From contig BJKQ01000001.1 in assembly GCA_006538405.1 (NCBI GenBank), forward strand, positions 1,302,001 through 1,366,000: 64,000 bases of DNA. Direction: 5' to 3'. Shown here one piece after another: positions 36,401-49,699 of the stretch (positions are counted from its first letter, which is position 1; every line of letters starts with the position of its first letter). The notes below the pieces were generated by a model that saw only the letters and a program-made list of their open reading frames with translations, searched no databases and was not told the DNA's origin. Source of the DNA: Hansfordia pulvinata. Its lineage: Eukaryota; Ascomycota; Sordariomycetes; Xylariales. Made by a program: the position numbers and the translations under genes.

Positions 36401-38183
36401 GGCGCGAGAGCCCGTGCCCGTAGCCGGGATCGAGCGCGCGCGCGGTCTGCGTACGATAGGTGTGCTGGCGCAAGAGGTCCCGTCCCAATGCCATACGCGT
36501 ACCATGCTGCTCGTACTCTACCTACATAAGGTGGTATGGGTGGCTAGGCACACGAACTGCCGGGGAGGGGCCTCGCGAACGCTTGCAAGGCGGTTCTGCC
36601 GTCATATCCTGTCCCAGATCCGCAACCCGTGCGTTCCGTAATTGCGTCGACTCCATGGGACCCGTTCGCTCGCTGGGGCGGGCTCGTACGAGGGGAATAA
36701 AAAAAATTAAGCTTGATGAACGGGCAATACCTAACCTTGTCTGGCTCTCTGACGAGCCTGCCTGTCTCTCCCACGGATGGGGTCTGGCCGGACTCGTAAG
36801 GTAGTGGTAGCGTAGCCGCAACTGCGCGCGCCCCGTTCGTTCGTTCGTTCGTTCTCCTCCACCGAGCCACCATCGAAGCGCGGCGGCGCCTCGGCGTCGC
36901 ATCGTGAGAGAGAAGACAGGCACCTTCGGTCGGGACCCCACACTGACAGAAAGGGGCTCCACCCAAAGTCTTCGCGTTCTTCGCCAACGTCCCCAGCCAG
37001 GGTGGCGAACACGGGCGGCGGAAACGGTCACGCATTCGTCACCACCGCCGCCAGCGGCACTCTGCCCGGCTGGGCGCAGCGGGCCTAGAGAAGAGAAACG
37101 AAAGAAGAAGAGGCAGAAGAAGCCATCTGTCCTTTCCTTTTTGTTGAGACTCATCTCGCCTCGCCGCCTGTGGTTGCGCTCCGACGGGAGGCGACGGCCA
37201 TGAATGTCACGAGCGGTAAGTCTTGACGGTTCTACCCGTAGACGTCCCTCATAATTACCTCCTAATAAGAGAGAAGCCCTGAGGAGTCTATTACTACGAG
37301 TACTCTACTGGTAGCATGAGCCCAGTGGCCATGAGGCGTACGAGCATGGCCGAGGCAGCACAGAGTCCATCAAAGAGTGGGCGCCGCGGCACACCACGCC
37401 AACGCCACACTGGATACACCTCGCCTCACCAACCACACTCCACCAACACCAACAACGCCTTCGCTTCGATTCGATTCACCGCCTGATCGACGCGTCAGAA
37501 TGGGAACATTGTGCATATTGGGCGCATAACCGGGTCTCCCTCTCAGCCCACGCGCGGGCGCGCGCGCAAAGGCTCCACCAGGACGCCTGGGTCGCGGCAT
37601 CATACGTTAGATCGTCAGGTCGCCTGTAAATGTGTGTGTGTGCCCGTGTGTGCACCTTGTTCAACTTCAGACATGTCTCCCCAGGAAAAGGCAGGGAGGC
37701 GGGACTTGGTGACAGCCGGAAGAGAGAGAGAGAGAGAGAGAGAGCGAAAAAAGAGTAGTGAGCAATGCAATATGCAGCGATATGCAGCAAAAGCCTGCGC
37801 CGTCACAGCGGGAAGAGCTTCGCATGTCAGGTGGCCATGATCCGACGCGCCTATCAGCGTTTGGCCCTCGGCCCCTTCCGGCCCACATCACACCCAACGC
37901 CCGCGAGGAGCGATGATGGGCGCACGAGCATGGCATGGTGGTGTCGGCTGGCCGGCCGCTTGCGACAGTCGCCCCCAAGCCCCGGCAGGAAGAGGGCGCC
38001 AGGGTCTGTTCGTCAACTGATCACGGCCGCCACGGGTCTCATCTGTTCATCTGTTACACCCGCCGCCGTCCGTGTGCGGTACGAGTATCCGTATACTGCA
38101 CATGTTGGAGTGTGTGAGGACGAGGGTGAGTGGCCGTGCTCACCCGCTCGCTCTCTCACGGTGCTTTGGGGCGCGTCGAGTCG

Positions 38184-38204
38184 AAAAAAAAAAAAAAAAA
38201 AAAA
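38184..38204. repeat. A21 homopolymer
   Basis: Uninterrupted run of 21 A. No coding region ends just upstream on either strand. Confidence 0.9.
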
Positions 38205-41200
38205 GCCCCGAGACGTGTTGGATGCATCCATCCCATACGACCTCCAAGGCCTCGCCTGCTTGCTTGCCCGTTCCCTCCCTCCCTCACTCCCACCCTGACT
38301 CCTCCTTCCCTGGAGGTGAGGACCCAGAAAGGGCCCCTACTCGTACAGCCACACGGCAGCGGCCCCTCTCATCTGGTCGTGGATGTGCATGACCGCCCAG
38401 GTGGCTAGCGTGAGCCCGAGACACCGGGCTGGGTCGAAGCGGGCGGCGATCACGAGGCGACAAAACGTCAGGGCGGTTCCCAGCCCAGCCCAGCCAGCCC
38501 AGCACGACCCTCCCTCTCCCTTGCTTGCTTTGCCTTGTTCGTCCGCCCTCCCTCCCCAAGGGCCGCCCACGGCGTGGCCTTACGGAGTAGGTGTCTGGGA
38601 AGGACCCTGGAGGTGCGGCCGTGAGGGGAGGGGCGACATCATCCTCAGACATTTTCTTTTCCTCGACGCCCGAAGGGACCCTGAACCAGCGGACCCTGGG
38701 CCCTGGGCGGCGGCCCCCCCCCCCTCGAGCCTCAGGTGCACACCACAGTTGGGCGACAATCCCGGTTGGTCATGAGGGGCCCCTTCAGCATTGCTTTTCT
38801 CGGACGATTTGCCTGGTGGCGAGCGGGGGGGCCCGGGTCGCCTGTCCTGCCCCTCGCAAGCCCGTGATCGCTTGCGCCGGGTGGCTGCCCGCGGCATCGA
38901 GACCAAAAAGCAAGCCAGACAAGCAAAGCGAGGCAAAGCAAGCCGCAGACAGACAGACAGGCAGGGCAGGGCAGGGTCAACACGGGCCAACCCTGGGATG
39001 GGGCTCGGCCCAACACGCAACCCCATCCGCGTGCACGTTTCCCCTGTCACCAGTTCGCCCTGCCAGGCTGCGTGTCCTCTCAGGTCCCCGTACGAGTATC
39101 CATATGTCTGTGTGTGTGTGTGTGTGGAAATTGAGGCAGGTGGCGACCTAAGGCGGGCGCTGGCTTTTCGGACATACGAGTATCCCACGCCCTGTCTGCC
39201 TACCAACGCATCCATCTCAACTGTACGCAATTGGCACTCGTACCCTGACCCTCCGGCATAATACTCCTTAGGCAGCTGGTGTCGGGCAATGGAAGAAGTG
39301 ATCGACTGGATCGATTAAAGGGCCACAGGACCTCTCCTCCTCCTCCTCCTCGGCAATCGCCTCGAGCTCCCTCCTTGTACCGGGAATCTTTCCCTGCTAA
39401 GGGAGTGCCCGGCCGGCGAGTGGCGGCACATCCCATTCATTCATCGCCCACGGCGCAAAGAAAAAGTCGCTCGTGCGAGTGCGATGACACCACCGGGCGA
39501 GCAGGGTTGTCCGGCCTTGAGGCGGCCCTGGCCTTCCCCCCTCCCCGGGGTCCACGGGGTTCCTGAGAAGGCCGCTCCGAGGAATCCAAAGCGTCCAGGA
39601 CGACCGACGCGCGCCGCCCGCAACACGGCAGGGAGTCGAGGCGACTGGGGACCTCGCCTCGCCTCGTCTTGCCTCATCTTTTGCCTCACGCTGTGGGCCG
39701 TACGAGTGCGGCCTCGCCTCCCGCGGCAAGACCCTGAAGAGGAGGCTTCGCCTGCCTTGCTCGTCATCATCATATCAGTCACAGTCAGGATCCTCACCCT
39801 GTGGCTGAAAGATGAGCAAAGGGATGGGGCCGGCCCCACGGCCGCCGCAGTCAGAGGCCGGTCGTTGAATTGGATCGCCGAAGGCGCCGGGTATCTGCTT
39901 CAAGACGGGTATCTGCCTCGATCTGACGTAGGCACGTACATGATCCAGAGCAAACAGCACAATGTATCGTAGACGGTATGTGGAACCGGCCTGCACCCGC
40001 AAAACCAGGCCGGCGAGATGGTGCAGAGCCGTACCCTGTACTCGTGGTGCACACAGGTAGGTACTGCGTGGCACTCTACTCTGCACTGCACTGCAGGCAG
40101 CCGACGGTGAGCCTCCAGGGCTACGTAACCTGGGGGCTACAACCTCCTATGAATCTATGGAGGGCTCTTTCGCTTCGCTGGCGCAGGGGCTCCGCTTATC
40201 TCCGCGGCTGTTCCAGAACACCTGGAGAAGCGCTGATGCAGGAAATCGCTAGTGCCAGGGACCAACACCGCGGAGGCGGGTACTTGGGTTGTACGAGATG
40301 GTTGCCCCTGCGCGCGCAGGCTTCGTCGCACACTTCGGGATTCCTCGCATGTATCTTGGGGTACACTCCTTTCCCACCGCCGGGGCCGGGTCAGGTACTC
40401 GTACGAGCCTTCGAACTGCTGCTGCAATAGCTCGTCAGATTATCACGAGACGGCTTCATCAGACGGCGAGCCCACCCGGTGGAGTGTGCTTCTGCGAGTA
40501 GGTAAATGCCTAGGAAGGCCACCCGGTGCCAGGAACTCCCAACTTGCGGCTGTGACCTGCAGCCGACCAACATAATCCCGTCGTAGGCAAGGTAGGTAGT
40601 TTGACCGCCAAGTGTTTTGACTCAACTGGGACTGGGCGGATCTTGGGAATAGTGCCAACGGCCGATCTCATCCCACGACGCAGGGCGTGGAGCATCTCGC
40701 GGACTTCCATCACCGCCGCATGGCCGTCCTTCCTTCGCACCGAACGCGCCAGCTCTTCCGTCTTGGGTATAGCACCGCGAGCGTTACAGGTCTATCAAAG
40801 CCTGTTTGTCGCTCCATGCGTGCGCCTGGCCGGGTGCGGAGCCGGGTTTGGGATTGTCTTAGTCTCGCAACTCCCCAGCAAGGAGGAGCCGAGCGAGGTG
40901 CGCTCCCCGAGCAGCGGCACGGCATCCATGATGACCCGCCGTCGCACGCACAATGATAGTCACCCAGACGGATCTCTATAGTGCCCGTCGCCTTGCACGC
41001 GGGGGCTGGCGTCCCACTAGATCGCTGCCACTATCGAAGGCACGAGCAGTCGGGCGGGCATCAAGATGGCGGGCGTGTCATGGCCTTGAGCGTTCGACAA
41101 GACAAGAGCCAGCGCCGAGAGGGGGGAGGGAGGAGGGAGGGAAGGAGGGAAAGCGGCAGAGCACACGATGTTTGCTTTGTTGACTTGCGGGGCGCGATTA

Positions 41201-44200
41201 GTGCTGCAAACATGGGAAACATGCAGCACAAGTCCGATCCGGGTAGTCTTCCCTTGTCTCACTCACCCGGCCGGCAACTCATCAAGTGGACTGGCCATGT
41301 TGCGGTACGAGTTTTCAAGGTGCACCGATCGATACTCGTACGTAGAGCGCTACTCACGTGATCGGCGACGGGTTCCAAAGCATCCATCTACGCGTATCGC
41401 CAACGGCCGCAGACAGCGCTAGTGAGCATGACGGCCGTTGATCAGCGCGGGGAGGGGGGCCTGGCCGGGCGAGGGCCCGCCTCCTGGCAGCCGCCCTTCC
41501 AGAGCACGGGATAGGAGTATCCGTAGTGCGCGCAGAGACGTCCTCCAGGATCGATCCCTACACGCCGTGAGATGCGTGCGAGCGAGAGCACCGGGACGAA
41601 GGGGCCCCAGGCAAGACAGACCGCGACAAACATGCAGGCCCTCTTGCCCTTTGGGGATCGACCATCTCAGACCAGTGGCTGGACGAGCAGGAAAAGGCAA
41701 AAACATGCCGCGACGGCGGATGTCTAGCATGGCCTGTTCCAGCGCCTCAAGGGCTCCCTCCGACCCAGCCCTTCCCCCACCGTCCCGACCGACAGTCAAG
41801 ATGGAGACCCAGGCGGCGCTGTCAGAGATTCAGGGTCCTCATCAAAGTCAGACCTGACTGCATCGTGCTCACCCGCGGCGCAAGGAGGCATTATCCCGGC
41901 GGCAAAAGAGGAGAAGGGTGTAGACAGGCATTCTTTTCTTAGCACGTTCAGGTCGGCGACAGGCGGCGCTCTCCACATGCTAGCAGCCTCCCTCATCCCC
42001 CCTTGACCTCTCGTACTCAGACTTGCCTTACCTATTACTTGCTTGCTTGCATGCACACAGAGGAGACTTGCACTCTTGCTGCCTTGCTGGGGATCGCCGG
42101 TGAGTGGGCGAGCACACCAGCCAGCAGTAGCCGGCCCCGCGCACGCGGATAAGCGCGCCCCAGGCCAGGTACGAGTACGTGTCAAGCAGAGGGCGGAGCG
42201 AGGGCAATCATGTGACGTCGGCGGCCCCATGCCCGTCGTCGTCGTCAACGTCAAGCAGCATGAGGGCCGGGCGGCCGATGGGGCCCGACGTGCAGGCCAG
42301 CTTACTGTGGCGGCGGCTCAGCTGAACCCGACGCAGACGAGGCTCGATCTGATCACCTCAGCCCAGCGCGGGCGGGGGACAGCCCCAGGGAGCGAGCTGG
42401 CCGCGCCGCCGGGAAGAGGGCGGAGGCCGCTGATCGGCGAGGGCCTTTGCATTGGATGGGACCCAAGTAGGCACATGGCGTCGAGGTCCTGTCCAAGCCG
42501 GGCCAGTGAGGGCAGCCGACGTGGCGGGGGAGGACGGGAGGAGCAGCAGGACGGCGGCGGCGACCACGACGACGACGACGACAGGTGCTTATCGATCCCA
42601 CTACTATCCGTCTAACGATAGCAGCACACACACACACTGCCGCCGGCGACGATGCTGGCGATGCCCGCCCCTGTCCGTTGGATATTACTGGGCCAAACAA
42701 AACTCCCCCGTCCATGAGGCGGAGGCTGCTGCACCGGCGGCCAGTCCGTTCCGACGCCGATGGAGGACCAGACAGACACGGCCGGGATCGCACCTGCCGC
42801 TCTTGTGTCTGGTGGTGCGGCTCGGTCCTCCGTGTGCGCCTGCCTATTGGATGACTGTTTCTTGCGCTCTCCCCGTGTGTTTGACGTGTAGTGGTGCATT
42901 GGATGCGCCTGCCGTAAGCTGTGATGTGTGATGTAGCCACATCACGTCGAGCACCAGTCACTTTATGATTCTGACAGCGACTCCGTCTTGCCTTCCGCCT
43001 TCCAGGTGCCAGGCTGACTTCCATTCTTCCTCCCGCTGCGCTGTGCAGTTCCCGACGTTGCATCCCGTCCCTGCCTCATGTGTCCATGATGGCCCGAAGG
43101 TTTCTAGATACGTCCATAGTCGTACATGTATGTAGATTGTCGTACACATATGTAGATTACGCGAACACACCGCCACCTGCACTTGACCCGACCGAATTTT
43201 TATACCTATCAGTACGGACTCGTACGCCTGTTCTGCCAACATCGGTCCAATTGGCAATGGCCCTGGCGGCCCGTCGTCGCAAGCCCCGAGGCTCCCGTCA
43301 CTCCCTTCCCCCGTCGGCAGCTGGAGGCGACAATGATGATTCGAGTACCTCATGCTCGCTCGTCTCTCAATACACACACCCCATCTCACCAGCCAACGAG
43401 CAACGATCTTCAGAGCCGCTACTACCACCACACAGGCTCACGGCTCTTCGGTTTCGTCACTCATGTTTCACTCCTCCTCCCCTCCTCCTCCTCCTCACCC
43501 TGCACGCACGAGTTCTGACACGGCTTACGAGAACTCGTACTCCCACAAAGGCGGCGGCGGGGACAGGGCGCGCCTCCTTTGGCGGACCCGGCCTCCCTCT
43601 CCGCCAATCACGGCCGCCATGGCACGACGACATGTCCGCCCTCGCCTCCGAGCATCAGCACCACCACTCATCGCCCGCCGCTATCCCGAGTGCGAAGCTC
43701 TTGCTGGTGCACGCGACGCGACATCTGACAGGTAGCAGCCGCCGGCCTTCTGCACGGCCGCGGCCGTTGCACCGGGCGGCCCACCCGACAGGGCCTCCCT
43801 GTCCAGCCGTGTCTCTGGAGGCGCCTCGCAGTCATGAGGCACGAGGCACGGGGCACGAGGCCTGCATGGCTCCTCGCTCGTGTCGGGTCGGACAGTCTCC
43901 TTGAACGGCCCTCAGCGGGAGGCGTTTCCAACCTACCCGGCACGGCGGCAGGGTCTGGCCACTGGCCTGGGTCTTGTGCGCCACTACGCCGCACCGCACT
44001 CACACCACCGCCGACCTCTGCGTGGGGGCGGATCCATACGGCTGTGGCCTCTGCGGCTGGCACGCCCCAGGCGCCTACCTATTTCGAAGACCGTGGGTCT
44101 GGCTGACTGACAGTTGTCGGTTTCGCCCTGTCCCTTACGCACTCCCTCGCCGGGCCTCTCTGCTCCTGGACCAGTATCCAGCTGTTCTCACGCGCAAAGG

Positions 44201-45525
44201 GGAAGACAAAGGAGGCGACACCACTTGACGAAACAATCTGTCTCCGCCTGACCGACGAGCCCACCCTGACGTGGGTGATGTTCTCTCCGCCTTCCTTTCC
44301 TGCACAACGATGCATGTGTCAGGGCGCTGGATGCGGTAGGCTTCAGGACTCGTCGTGCGACGCTGGCTGTCCACAATGAGCGAATTCTGACCGCACCGGT
44401 GCCCGCAACCCCAATGTCAATCTGCCAGTGCCACGTAGTCCGGGCGCGCCGTCCGATCTGATCTGCCCGCTGACCCCAAAGCCGCAACCTGTGGGCGAGA
44501 AGGTTGTCTGAATCGGTGAACACTGATAGGGAGGTGGGAGGGACAACGGCTTGGATGTCTGATGCGCTGATCAAGGCGGCTCCCCTGAAACCATTCGTCG
44601 GCGCCGCCCCGATACGATCAGTCCGGCAGACACACATACGCAAAAGTTGCACACATATACTATGATCACTGCGATGGCGCGACGACTGGATTGGATACAA
44701 CCCTCTGATCCCCTTGCCGGTCGGTGCACAGGGCCTGCTCGGGCTGAGGTCCGGCCGTGCACTGCCGGTATGCAAGAAGCCGCGGGCTTGCCGGGCCATG
44801 CGTTGCCACCGATGACTTCTCTCCGCCCTGCGGCGGCGGCTGACCACGACGCCATCGGCCAACGGGGCCAAGCAGCAGCAGCCCTCATCAGCGTTGCATT
44901 GCCGGCCCGGACGCTTGTGCCACGGCGGCGGCGAGATGTCGCACCGCAAGAAATCCGCTTTCCTCACCTACAGACGGCTGTGAGAGAGACGCATAATGGT
45001 CGATCTCATACCGGCCGGTAGTGGCACTTGCGTCGCGGCAAATCGTTCGAGGCGCATCTGTATGGCCAGTCACATCAGTCAGCCTCACCGTGTGCGACAT
45101 GACGGGAAAGTGGCGAGTTCCCTGCCTAGGTGGGTAGGGGAGGCATGGCTTTCAGGGCTGGAGTCGCCATTCAGCCCTTTGTTTTTTTCTCTTTCTTACC
45201 TGTCCCGTCGATCGAATCCTTCCTTTCACCATCTCTGGCAATCATATGTCATACTCGTATGTCGGCTTGTGTGGGTCAGCAGCTTCATCAGTGAAATGGG
45301 CATGGCAGCTCTTCAGCTTTAGGCAGAGAGTACAGGCAATCTATTGCCTTCATGGCTGTTCCGACGCCCACCGCGCCGCCCCCGGCTCGCAGAATTGCAA
45401 CATCGCTGAGGAATGGCTGAAGATACTCTGCAGGCCGAGGGGCGATGCCAAGTGAAAGGGGGGCCTGGGAAACGCCGAATCTCGAATCGAGGAGGCAAAT
45501 GGCTGCAAATCTTACCTCGCCTACG

Positions 45526-45543
45526 CCCCCCCCCCCCCCCCCC
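45526..45543. repeat. C18 homopolymer
   Basis: Uninterrupted run of 18 C in intergenic DNA. Confidence 0.9.
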
Positions 45544-48500
45544 GGGCACCACGAACCCAGTACGGCTCATCTCACGCAAAGGCGACGCAAAGGCGCGAGG
45601 AATCACCTACGAGTACTAGATGGCACTGCCTGATCTGGCAATGTGCTCCCGACCAGGCCGGGGCGACTCAGTCGTGTCTAAGAGCTGAAGATCCAATAGC
45701 GTTCCTCCCCCGGTCGAATCTCGATGACTTGCTCGCAGGTGCCGTGTAAGCGGGCAATTTGCTGCAGCTGCGGTCGAGGCCGGTCGGAGGAGCGAGCTTG
45801 TGTTGGAGATGTGCCAGAAAGCACTCAGATGGCAGCATTGTGGATGGCCAGGTTTGGCTGCCAACAGCGTGTGGATGGATGGATGGATGGATGATCGATC
45901 TCGTCTCACGAGTGCCATGCGCCCACGGCGTTTGTGTGGGTGGACTTGTCATCATCACCTAACCCAGCCCGGACCGACTTGAGCACAATCGTTCGGCGCC
46001 GTCTCTGCGAGTATGCTGCGTGGCGCGGCCTGCCGAGACCTGACCAGAGAGAGAGAGAGACGCCTTGGCGTCCGGGTATTCCAGAAAGGCCCGCAATATG
46101 CGTTGCCGCCGCTGGGTCATCGGGCCTGGTCTGGTCTGGATTTCCGCCCACTTTCCCCCAAGCCACTGCGCCGGCGCTACGGGCTGACTAGTCGCTCAGC
46201 AATTCCGAGCCCTTGCCCGTGAGAAGGTAGAATCCCCTCCCCGGGCGGGCGACGCGTGGCAAAGAACTGTCACTGGGCGAGGGCGCCCGTATTCCACCAC
46301 TACGCGTACGCTGGTGTGAATGGGTCGCGGCCCTGCGCCACCAACCCACACAGCCAGATGAGTCGGCTTTGGCCGCTCGCCGAATGGCTTTGCCTGGTTC
46401 ACGGCCAGATGGTCAGGATGGACAGAGCCGACATTGCGAGTACGCAAGCGCCGGAGGCAACACTGCGAGCCGGGGCCTACGGCTTACTCCCAGGCCAGGC
46501 GGCCGGGTTGGCGGCCATCCCGTTGGGGCGGCGCCTCCTCGTACGTACGCGCACTTGGCAACATACAATGCGACTACGAGTAGACCACGCCGTACGCGTA
46601 CTCGTAAACGCTCAGAGACGTCGCGGCCGCCTTGGCCGTGATCACCAACTCCTCCGCCCCCGGCGAAAGGAGGAAACAGCATCGAGGGGCGAAACACCTC
46701 CCGAAACGAAGAGGTGCACCCCCCTCAACCGTTCCCGAGGACCCCTCGTCTCTCTAGGCGGCAACCTCCGCCGTGGCATCAGCAGTCGCCCAAAGGTCTG
46801 TGGCGGAGCGGCTCCCGGCAGCCTACGAAAATTCCCATGTCTGGAATGCGATACAGCAGGAAGGGGGTTCCGACTCTTTCACTTGGGCGAGCAAGCGAAT
46901 AAGCAGGAAGAAGGCGGGCGGACCCTCTCTCTGCGCGAAGGACCCGCGGCCCTCTACGGCAAGCGATGCCTCTCCGAATCCTTTCTCAGGACAGGCGAGC
47001 AAAAGCACGCGCTCTCGCCACGCCCCGCGAGATCCCATCTGGATCTTGAATATTACAGCCTGGCCCTGAGGGGGGAAGTCGGCGGGAAAAGAGAATCGTT
47101 TCCGGTTAATGGCGAGCAGAGTAGTCGTTCGTCCAGGCTGACTTCCACCACCCTTCGTTGCTTGTCGCTCTGCTGCTGTTGTTGGGTCCCGTCCCGCCGG
47201 CGCCAGGCTATAATCGCGCCAGGAGTTGCTCTGCCATCGGATTGTCGGGTGCTTCCTCGGCGCGCACTTTCTTCAGGTGTCCTTCTGCCTAATACCGCTT
47301 CCCTCGTCGTCGCCCCCGCCAACCCGGCTCCTTGGTGTGCATACTCGTAGCTCGCAAGACGCGGGGCTGAATCGACGGGCTGACCTAGCGCTCCTTCGAC
47401 CGGAGCAACGCATGCAAGGCAATTGCGCGCGTTGGGGGCTGATGCCATGGCGCGCGCGCAACAGTGGCCTGGGGGTTTCTTGCCTGATCCATAACGCCTC
47501 GCGCCGGGGGGGCGGGGATGGCGGGCCCCCCGAGGAAGAGAGACAGAGAGAGAGGCGCATTCGGGCGCCCCGGGCTGGCTCGGGGCTCATGCCTGCCTGG
47601 ATGCTGCGGCATCATCCTAGGTCCCCGCGGGGACTTCCCGGGGGGCGCTGCTGCGGACGGAGAAAACACTCTTTTTGTCTCCGGGCGTAGCGAGGCAAAC
47701 GACCGGCGGGCGGCTGGGCTCATTGAGGAGAATGGTCCCCGGCACCACCGCCCCGAACCAGCCTCCCTGTAATCAATCAACTCCTCGTCTTCGTTGTCGG
47801 CAACCAACACACCCATACACCCAACATCGCCAGCCAGCGGCGGGAGGACGTGCACGGGCAAAAGACGAGAATAGGTTGATGCATGGTTTTAAGGTGGTTG
47901 AGCTTTGAACGGTGAACGGTGACAACCGGGGGCGGAGCCGGGGGAAGACGACCGCGACCGCGACCCCCGTCTCTGTTCTCTTAAGCTGTCTTCTTTTGTT
48001 GATACTCAACCCGTCAGCTGCCTTCTCTCGTGCCTCGGACGTTAATCGTCTGCCTGCGTGCCGGTAGAACAGGCCGCTTGCCTACCTAAGGTATTTTTGT
48101 AATTGGGGAAAAGACTCGAGAGTCTTCGTTCGCCCTCTGCATCTGCCGTCATCATCTCACAACGGGGAGACGAGCTATACAGCTCCCCGCCTGACATGGC
48201 ACTCAGAAGCCGACAAGCCGGCGCCCGATGGCGAATGATGAAGAGGCGGAAGCTTCGCAGAGGCAAAAAAAAGAAAGAAAGAAAAAGAAAGAAACCCGTA
48301 GTTAGCAGTTGCAGTACTGTCCACCCTCCATCTTTCCGAGCCTGGTTGTTCTTCTTCCGCATTCTTCGGGTCCCGGAGCTTGCTCGCTACTCGCTGTTTC
48401 TTGTCATCGCGGCCCGCAAAGACAAAAAAGAAGCGCGCGCGCCTCCTTCTGGGCTTGCGTGAGGATGAAGGGCGAGGTTTTTCCCCCGCCCGCCGAGCAA

Positions 48501-49699
48501 AGTGGTGGCAAAAGGTCACGATCAGCTTCTTAGCTCTAGATGGGCTTTTGAGCGGAAAAGCGGGCGGGGATTCCGCGGAGAAGGATGGGGGGGGGGGTCT
48601 CTCGTGCTTTGTTGTGTGTCTTCTCAATGTCAAAGGACCCGAAGACGTTTACTTTCACGAGTGAACTCGTGAGGCGGGGATGCCCGAAAACGCCGATGGT
48701 GCTTATTTCGTGGAGTCTCTGGCGTCTTACCTTTCTCCCCACCCTCTGTCTCTCTCTTTCTCTCTGCTCGTACAAGTGGACAAGGGGAGGGGGAGGGGGG
48801 GGGGCGTGCGGATGTAGAGGGGGGGCGAAAGAAAGCGAAAGAGAAGAGTGAACAGAGGCTGGGAGGGTGGCGGGGGGTTTTCTTGCCACTCGCTTGGCGA
48901 AGAGGCCTGTCAAAACAAAAGAAACCGAAAAGAGAGAAAAGAGATGCGAGAAAGGTCGCCGCGGACAAGGCCGGGAGATCGCCTCGTGCGTTGCCCGAGA
49001 AAGGCTTACTTCCGCTCGCCACCCGCGCCACCCAGAGAAGAACTGAAAGAGAAAAAGAGAGAACCTAACAGGCAGAGAGAGACCCAAGTCGCCTTGCCGA
49101 AGGCGCCGTGCGGCCCCTCCGCGCTCGCGCACAATAACCACAGCCTACCTGCTGCGCGCGGCGAGGCACTCCATCTCACAGCTGAGTTGCCTCTCCGCCC
49201 GTACGCCGTACGGGGGGCGCATAACACCGGCCTGCGTGCAGCCGGTCAGCGCGCCCGCCACACCTATCGTCACCTTGTTCGGCGCTGACTGATGTGGCGC
49301 GGCGACGGCCGGAGTGAGCTACATCGGGTCCATGACCCTTGAGGCGACAACGACCCTCTCAAGTCACCGCTGAAGAATTGCCGACGGCGGAATCGCCATC
49401 GCCTCTTCGTGCAAAGTTGTAGATTCCAAAGGCAACCAATTCTGAGTTCTATTAAAAATTCCACAAAGTGCAAACTAGCCTAGGGCGAGTATCGAAAGAC
49501 CCGACCAGGTAAGAGACTGCGCCAGGGGCATGCCCGATGGATGCATCGCTCGGGCAAAGTTCTCACCCTGTCAAAAGCAGTCGCACCTGGTAACCATGTA
49601 CAGTCCAAAGATCGTCGGAGTGAGCATCTCTTATCAGAGTGAAACGAAAAGTGCAAGCCTTCGTCTAGGAATTAGGTTCGACCCAGAGCAGGCGTGGAG

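Larger units (their letters stand above)
30342..49699. other. Gene desert of 19 kb with many TACGAGTA octamers
   Basis: I could not support any gene in this stretch, although several ORFs over 150 aa exist. It holds 17 TACGAGTA/TACTCGTA copies and all seven TACGCGTA copies that I found. It also has CT, GA and GT runs, (GTTC)n at 36835-36854, an A21 run, a C18 run and TGAC-rich tracts around 32620-32690. GGGCTCC-type repeats lie at about 31150-31205. The first 300 bases or so are the kinase promoter. Small multi-exon genes could be hidden here, and transcript data would be needed to exclude them. Confidence 0.45.

Noticed and set aside
46256..47350. 364-aa plus-strand ORF
   Set aside because: No family motif, arginine-rich composition typical of GC-rich random frames, and it includes two intergenic octamers and two TACGCGTA copies.
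49676..49690. GGTTCGACCC, resembling a tRNA B box
   Set aside because: Flanking bases do not form a T-stem or acceptor stem; it lies in the probable 3' UTR of the Prp4 gene.
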